Assembly (NCBI GenBank): GCA_035646375.1
Contig: DASRPM010000177.1
Location: 1-19,974 of the forward strand
Direction: 5' to 3'
Length of the DNA: 19,974 nt
Source of the DNA: DASYRM01 sp035646375
Lineage (GTDB): Bacteria; Acidobacteriota; Vicinamibacteria; Vicinamibacterales; UBA2999
The stretch's first letter is position 1; each line of letters begins with the position of its first letter. Position numbers and translations under genes: made by a program. Below are positions 15,360 to 19,974 of this stretch, in pieces. The notes beneath the pieces were generated by a model. The model ran no database searches and was not told where the DNA came from. It was given only the letters and a program-made list of their open reading frames with translations.

Positions 15360-16288
15360 CAGTAGATCGACGGCACGAAGAAATCGTCCGGCAACTCGCG
15401 GCGTTGATAGTCCGGGTGGTGGATGCGCTGCGGCAGCGACACCGGCTCGTCCGGCAGCTCGCGGTAGGGGATCTGGCTCAGGAGATGATGGATGCAGTTC
15501 AGACGGGCGCGCTTCTTGTCATCGGCCTCCACGATCCACCAGCGCGCGTCGGGAATGTGCGTCCGCGCGATCATCACTTCCTTGGCCTTGGTGTAGAGCT
15601 CCCACCGCCGCCGCGACTCCAGGTCCATCGGGCTCAGTTTCCATTGCTTCAGCGGATCGCGTATCCGCATCTGGAACCGCCGGTGCTGTTCCTCGTCGCT
15701 GATCGAGAACCAGTACTTGACCAGCACGATGCCGGAGCGGACCAGCATCTTCTCGAACTCGGGCACCGAGCGGAAGAACTCCTCGTACTCGTCGTCGGTG
15801 CAGAAGCCCATGACGCGCTCGACCCCGGCCCGGTTGTACCAGCTGCGATCGAAGAGCACGATCTCTCCGCCGGCGGGCAGGTGGGAGACATAGCGCTGGA
15901 AGTACCACTGCGTGCGCTCGCGGGCGTCGGGCGCCTGCAGCGCCGCCACCCGGCAGACACGCGGGTTGAGACGCTGGGTGATGCGCTTGATGGCGCCACC
16001 CTTTCCGGCGGCATCGCGCCCCTCGAACACCACGACGACCCGCAGCTTGTGCTCGACGATCCAGTCCTGCAGCTTCACGAGCTCGCCCTGCAGGCGAAAG
16101 AGCTCTTCGAAGTAGCGGCGGCGGTCGACGTCACCGGAGGCCTCGGCGGCGCGACCGACCGGCCCCTCGGACAGCCGCTCGTCGTCCACCTCCATTTCGA
16201 GCTCTTCGTCGAGCGTGTCTCCGTCGGTGAACTCGTCTCCCGCAAACAGCTCGTCTCGCAGCTCGTCTCGCGGCCCGTCGTCGGCCAT
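15359..16288 (-). CDS. ppk2: Polyphosphate kinase 2, class I-like
   Basis: A 309-residue protein with AGGAGG six bases before its ATG. Seen: Walker A EGRDAAGKGGAI (about residue 89), then ITQRLNPRVCRVAALQAPD, Walker B FDRSWYNRAGVERVMGF (about 147), and a lid region FQMRIRDPLKQWKLSPMD (about 208). This is the one-domain PPK2 type that transfers phosphate between polyphosphate and nucleoside di- or triphosphates. The first 45 residues are strongly acidic and probably disordered (DELRDELFAGDEFTDGD and onward), an extension beyond the catalytic core. Whether it prefers ADP or GDP cannot be told. It lies next to a purine permease, but they are convergent, so no shared transcript is implied. Confidence 0.95.
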   Translation of the reverse strand: MADDGPRDELRDELFAGDEFTDGDTLDEELEMEVDDERLSEGPVGRAAEASGDVDRRRYFEELFRLQGELVKLQDWIVEHKLRVVVVFEGRDAAGKGGAIKRITQRLNPRVCRVAALQAPDARERTQWYFQRYVSHLPAGGEIVLFDRSWYNRAGVERVMGFCTDDEYEEFFRSVPEFEKMLVRSGIVLVKYWFSISDEEQHRRFQMRIRDPLKQWKLSPMDLESRRRWELYTKAKEVMIARTHIPDARWWIVEADDKKRARLNCIHHLLSQIPYRELPDEPVSLPQRIHHPDYQRRELPDDFFVPSIY

Positions 16289-16394
16289 CAGGCGCCTCCT
16301 CGCACGATTATGCGCGACGACTTGTAAAAGGCTCTTAACAACCGGCGAGTTGCCGATCTCGTCTGTTGAATCGGTGCGATTCTTGATACACGAG
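16289..16394. other. Divergent intergenic region, no clear promoter
   Basis: This gap between the polyphosphate kinase and the receptor gene carries the kinase ribosome site at its left end (AGGAGG on the minus strand). I see AT-richer stretches (TTGTAAAAG near 16323, TTGAAT at 16366) but no well-spaced -35/-10 pair, hairpin or RNA gene that I would defend. Confidence 0.5.
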
Positions 16395-16430
16395 GTCAGG
16401 TGGGTCAGGTAGGCCAGGTAGGTCGGGTCG
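16395..16430 (+). repeat. 9-bp tandem repeat over the receptor start codon
   Basis: Four consecutive nonamers read GGTCAGGTG, GGTCAGGTA, GGCCAGGTA and GGTCGGGTC. The GTG start at 16400 lies in the first unit, so the repeat encodes the first residues (GQVGQVGRVGR) of the signal peptide. A change of unit number would keep the frame. Confidence 0.75.
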
Positions 16431-19400
16431 GGAGAACACTAGGCGGTTCTTTGCTTCTTGCGCTCGCGGGGGCGGGGACCTTCGTGGCGGCGCAGGGCGG
16501 GCCTGCTGCGGTACCCTGCGTCCTCACCGGCCGGGTGACGAGCGGGGCCACGCCGCTGCCCGGCGTGTCGATCGTCCTGTCGCAGTCGGGCACCGTGGCC
16601 GCCGCGTCGTCCACCGACGAGAACGGCACCTTCCGAGTACGGGTGTCGCCGGGTGAGTACGCGGTCGCCGCCCAAATGGCCGCGTTTGCACCCCACCAGG
16701 GTACGGTGGCGATCGGCGCGGGGTCCGGCGCCTGCGGCGCGTCGCTCGACATCCAGCTCACGCTCGCGTCGCGCAGCGCAGCGGGGCCGATCATCGAGGC
16801 GCCCGGCCTGACCCGGCGTCCGGGGCGTCTCGGCGGGCGCGGACAGAACACGGCGCCCGGCGACACCGGCCAGCGGTTCGCGGCGCTCCAGGTGCTGCAG
16901 TCCGAATCGGCGGCGGCGGCGACCGGCGGCGGCGACCTCGACGACGCGGATCCCGCCACGCGGCTGCTGCCGCCCGGGTTCTCGACCAGCGGCGCCACAG
17001 ACGTCGTCGCCGTCACCGGCAACGCGGTCAACCTCGATCGCGGCCAGCTGCGCGATCGCCTCGACGCGATCGGCCGCGGCGACTTCGCCTTGCCGGACGG
17101 CGAGCCACCGCCCGGCCTCGCGGGCGGGTTCCTCGCGGCCGGCGGCAGACAGGGCGCTCCTGGCGGCGCCGCGTTCGGCGGTCAGGGCGGTGGCCCGGTC
17201 GGCGGCCAGGGCGGACGCGGCGGGGGCGGCGGCGGGGGCTTCCTCGGGCGCGGGCGCGGCAACAGCCGCGTGCAGGGCTCCACCACCTACACGTTCGGCG
17301 GCTCGGCGCTCGACGCCGCGCCGTACGCCCTTCGCGGCACCCAGACCACTCCCGACTACACGCGCCAGCAGTTCGGCGGCAGCGTCGGCGGGCCGCTGCG
17401 CGTTCCCGGCGTCTACGACGGGGCGCGCACGACGTACTTCGTCAACTACAACGGCGGCCGGTCCGACAGCTTCGTCGATCAGTACGCCACGGTGCCCACC
17501 GCCGCGATGCGCGCCGGCGATTTCTCGGGGCTGTCGGCTCCGCTCGATCCACGCACCGGCGAGCCGTTTCCGAGCGGCGTGATCCCGGCGGACCGCATCG
17601 ACCCGGCCGCACGAGCACTGCTCGCGTACGTTCCCCTACCCAACCTCGCCGGGACCTCGCAGAATTTCCGCCGCAGCACCACGCCGGCGACGACGAGCGA
17701 CGGCATCAGCGTGCGGCTCACGCACAACTTTGGTGCCGCCCCGCAGCGCGGACAGGGGGGGCGCGGCGGGTTCGGCGGCGGCGGCGGCGGCGGACGGGGC
17801 CGCGGCGGCCAGGGCCGTGGTGGCAACGCCGTGGTGCTGAACGCGCAGGCGCAGTACCAGCGCAGCCGCTCGGATGCGGTCAACGTGTTCCCGCTGCTCG
17901 GAGGCGCCAGCGAGACGTCGTCGCTGTCGGCTCCCGTCCAGGTCAACGTGCTCCGCGGCCGCACGATTCACAACGTGCGCGTCACGGCGACGCACTCGCG
18001 GTCCACGTCGCGGACGCAGTTCTCGGGCCTCTTCGACGCCGCCGGCGCCGCCGGGATCACCGGCGTCTCGCACGATCCGTTCGACTGGGGGCTGCCCTCG
18101 CTCTCGTTTGCCGGCCTGTCGGGGCTGCGCGACCTCGCGCCTGCCCGGCGCAGCGACACGCGCATCGGCACCGACTACACCCTCACGCGGCCATGGCAGC
18201 AGCACACGCTGCGCCTCGGCGGCGGCTTCCGCCACGACACGTCGGATGGCCGCACCGTGTCCGACGCGCGCGGTGCGTTCGTGTTCACCGGTCTCTATAC
18301 GTCCGGCGGGGCGGCCGTGGCGCGCGGCAGCGGCCTCGACTTCGCCGACTTCCTGCTCGGCATGCCGCAGCAGGCGTCGGTGGGGTACGGCCCCGGCGAC
18401 GTCACGCTGCGCGGCCTCGGCTTCAACCTGTTCGCTCAGGACGACTGGCGCGCCCGGCCCAACCTGACGTTCAACCTCGGCGTGCGCTACGAGGTGCAGC
18501 GGCCGTTCACCGAGGCGAACGGCCACATGGCCAATCTCGACGTGGCGTCCGGCTTCATCGCCGCCGCGCCGGTCGTGTCCGGCGCCACCGGTCTCTACAC
18601 GGGCGGGTTTCCCGACGCCCTCGTCTACGCCGACATGAACAACGTCGCGCCGCGGGTGGGGCTGGCGTGGCGCGTCAACGGGCGGACGATCGTGCGGACC
18701 GGATACGGCATCAGCTTCAACAACGGCTCGTATGCGTCGATCGCGCGCCAGCTCGTCGCGCAGCCGCCCTTCGCTACCACCAACACCATCCTCGGAACGT
18801 CGGGCGCGCCGCTGGCCATCGAGAGCGCCCTGGCGTCGGCGACGTCCACCACGACCAACAACTACGGCGTGGACAAGGACTATCAACTCGGGGCGCTGCA
18901 GACGTGGAACGTGGACGTCAACCGGACGCTGGGCCGTGGCTGGCAGACGGGCGGCGGCTACACCGGAACGAAAGGCAGTTACCTCGACATCGTGCGCGCG
19001 CCCAATCGAGGCCCGGACGGGCTTCGCATTCCGGACGTGCAGCCGTTCCTGTGGCAGACCTCCGAGGGCGTGTCCACACTGCACGCGCTCACGGTGCGCG
19101 TGCGTCGCCAGCAGGCGCGGGGGATCGGCGGCACCGCGAGCTACACGCTGGCGAAGTCGGTTGACAACGCGTCGTCGGTTGGAGGAAGTAGTGCCGGCGG
19201 CGGGCAGACGGTCGCCCAGAACGACCAGGACTTGGCCGCCGAGCGCGGCCTCTCGAGCTTCGACCGCCGCCACCAGTTCGAGTCGAACCTTTCGGTCGAG
19301 TTGCCCTTCGGCGCCAACCGCCGGTGGCTGCACGACGGCGGACCGTGGGCCGCCGTGCTGGCCGGCTGGTCGCTGTCCACGTCGTTCACCGCGCAGTCGG

Positions 19401-19807
19401 GGACGCCGTTCACCGCGCGCGTCCTCGCCGCGGCATCCGATGTCGCGCGAGGCACCAACGGCACGTTGCGCGCCGACTACCTCGGCGGCGCGGTGACGCT
19501 GGACGACCCGACGCTGCTCCGCTTCTTCGACACGAGCGCCTTTGCCGTTCCCGCGACGGGCACCTTCGGCAACGCCGGCCGCAACACCATCATCGGCCCC
19601 GCCGACACACAGCTCGACGCCTCGCTCGGCCGCGACATCCGTCTCGCCGGCACGCAGGTGCTGACGCTCAGGCTCGAAGCCGGAAACCTGTTCAACAGCG
19701 TGCGGTTCGGCGCCATCGACACCGCTGTCAATTCGCCGACCTTTGGTCAGGTCATCTCGATCCGGCCGATGCGCACCCTGCAGTTCAACGCGAGGTTCCG
19801 TTTCTGA
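16400..19807 (+). CDS. Oar-like TonB-dependent receptor with carboxypeptidase-regulatory domain
   Basis: An 1135-residue outer-membrane protein starting at GTG 16400, the only start that leaves a full signal peptide (core LGGSLLLALAGAGTFVAA, cleavage near residue 31). Residues about 38-122 form a carboxypeptidase-regulatory-like domain (VLTGRVTSGATPLPGVSIVL, TDENGTFRVRVSPGEY), with Cys40 and Cys112 possibly paired. A Gly-rich stretch follows at about 242-292. Then comes the plug and barrel of the acidobacterial Oar-like type: ALRGTQTTPDYTRQQFGGSVGGPLR, YFVNYNG, AMRAGDFSG, GVIPADRIDPAARALL, a second Gly/Arg-rich stretch at about 448-476, FNLFAQDDWRARPNLTFNLGVRYE, and a terminal Phe (NARFRF) for barrel insertion. 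Such receptors take up large substrates, perhaps glycans or peptides; the ligand is unknown. No TonB box was recognised. It is followed at once by a VWFA-type gene. Confidence 0.92.
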   Translation: MGQVGQVGRVGRTLGGSLLLALAGAGTFVAAQGGPAAVPCVLTGRVTSGATPLPGVSIVLSQSGTVAAASSTDENGTFRVRVSPGEYAVAAQMAAFAPHQGTVAIGAGSGACGASLDIQLTLASRSAAGPIIEAPGLTRRPGRLGGRGQNTAPGDTGQRFAALQVLQSESAAAATGGGDLDDADPATRLLPPGFSTSGATDVVAVTGNAVNLDRGQLRDRLDAIGRGDFALPDGEPPPGLAGGFLAAGGRQGAPGGAAFGGQGGGPVGGQGGRGGGGGGGFLGRGRGNSRVQGSTTYTFGGSALDAAPYALRGTQTTPDYTRQQFGGSVGGPLRVPGVYDGARTTYFVNYNGGRSDSFVDQYATVPTAAMRAGDFSGLSAPLDPRTGEPFPSGVIPADRIDPAARALLAYVPLPNLAGTSQNFRRSTTPATTSDGISVRLTHNFGAAPQRGQGGRGGFGGGGGGGRGRGGQGRGGNAVVLNAQAQYQRSRSDAVNVFPLLGGASETSSLSAPVQVNVLRGRTIHNVRVTATHSRSTSRTQFSGLFDAAGAAGITGVSHDPFDWGLPSLSFAGLSGLRDLAPARRSDTRIGTDYTLTRPWQQHTLRLGGGFRHDTSDGRTVSDARGAFVFTGLYTSGGAAVARGSGLDFADFLLGMPQQASVGYGPGDVTLRGLGFNLFAQDDWRARPNLTFNLGVRYEVQRPFTEANGHMANLDVASGFIAAAPVVSGATGLYTGGFPDALVYADMNNVAPRVGLAWRVNGRTIVRTGYGISFNNGSYASIARQLVAQPPFATTNTILGTSGAPLAIESALASATSTTTNNYGVDKDYQLGALQTWNVDVNRTLGRGWQTGGGYTGTKGSYLDIVRAPNRGPDGLRIPDVQPFLWQTSEGVSTLHALTVRVRRQQARGIGGTASYTLAKSVDNASSVGGSSAGGGQTVAQNDQDLAAERGLSSFDRRHQFESNLSVELPFGANRRWLHDGGPWAAVLAGWSLSTSFTAQSGTPFTARVLAAASDVARGTNGTLRADYLGGAVTLDDPTLLRFFDTSAFAVPATGTFGNAGRNTIIGPADTQLDASLGRDIRLAGTQVLTLRLEAGNLFNSVRFGAIDTAVNSPTFGQVISIRPMRTLQFNARFRF

Positions 19808-19974
19808 TGCGCCACCGCCTGTGGGCCCTCGCCGCCGCGCTCGCCTTGCTGCTGCCGCCGGCTGTCCGGCTCGTGGCGCAACAAGCGGCGCCGCAACCCC
19901 CGACGCCTGCGTTCCGCTCCAACGTCAGCGTCGTCGTGGTGGACGTGGTGGTGCGCGACCGCAGCGGTGCCCTC
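19807..19974 (+). CDS. VWFA-related acidobacterial protein, 3'-truncated
   Basis: The ATG shares its A with the receptor stop (TGATG), and 56 codons are present before the window ends. A signal peptide is visible (MRHRLWALAAALALLLPPAVRLVA), then a Gln/Pro-rich linker and FRSNVSVVVVDVVVRDRSGAL. The last segment matches how the VWFA-related acidobacterial family (TIGR03436) begins, just before its von Willebrand factor A domain; the domain itself is outside the window. Such proteins are exported and probably bind other proteins through a metal site. The overlap with the receptor gene suggests coupled translation and a shared role at the envelope. Confidence 0.75.
   Translation, partial: MRHRLWALAAALALLLPPAVRLVAQQAAPQPPTPAFRSNVSVVVVDVVVRDRSGAL

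Noticed and set aside
17636..19333. A 565-codon open frame on the minus strand inside the receptor gene
   Set aside because: It is antisense to a well-supported TonB-dependent receptor and has Arg/Ala-rich composition without recognisable motifs.

Overview
The window looks like a chromosomal segment of a high-GC acidobacterium, most likely of the Vicinamibacteria type. The evidence is the protein families present: two TIGR03435-type domains, a BlaI/M56 regulatory pair, a large TonB-dependent receptor with an N-terminal carboxypeptidase-regulatory domain, and the start of a VWFA-related acidobacterial protein. Coding density is very high, no gap exceeds about 165 bases, and I see no tRNA, rRNA, CRISPR array, insertion sequence or phage gene. 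The assignment to a phylum is inference from family content only.

Layout. Bases 1-1392 hold the 3' part of a PQQ-dependent alcohol dehydrogenase. It converges on a PQQ-dependent sugar-dehydrogenase-like gene (2737-1445, minus) across two back-to-back perfect hairpins. That gene diverges from an exported SMP-30/gluconolactonase-like protein (2819-3904, plus). Together the three suggest periplasmic quinoprotein oxidation with lactone hydrolysis, although the sugar dehydrogenase lacks the expected catalytic histidine. A minus-strand operon follows (7155-4009): BlaI/MecI repressor, an M56 membrane metalloprotease fused to a TIGR03435 domain, and a free secreted TIGR03435 protein. Divergent from it is a four-gene plus-strand operon (7319-13422): TolC-like outer-membrane channel, RND pump, lipoprotein membrane-fusion protein and PadR-type regulator. 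A BlaI-type operator dyad lies in the shared intergenic region, inside a candidate promoter spacer.

Bases 13426-13944 (minus) encode a small exported cytochrome c. It diverges from an AzgA/PbuG-type purine permease (14005-15342), and both look leaderless. The permease converges on a class I polyphosphate kinase 2 (16288-15359). The right end holds an 1135-residue Oar-like TonB-dependent receptor whose start codon lies inside a 9-bp tandem repeat. It is followed, with a one-base stop/start overlap, by a VWFA-related protein cut by the window edge.

The most interesting candidate system is the repressor/protease pair whose sensor is a TIGR03435 domain, encoded next to a second free TIGR03435 protein and divergent from an RND efflux operon under a shared operator. 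Several short palindromic and heptad or nonamer tandem repeats sit at gene boundaries, in two cases overlapping a start codon or abutting a stop codon.
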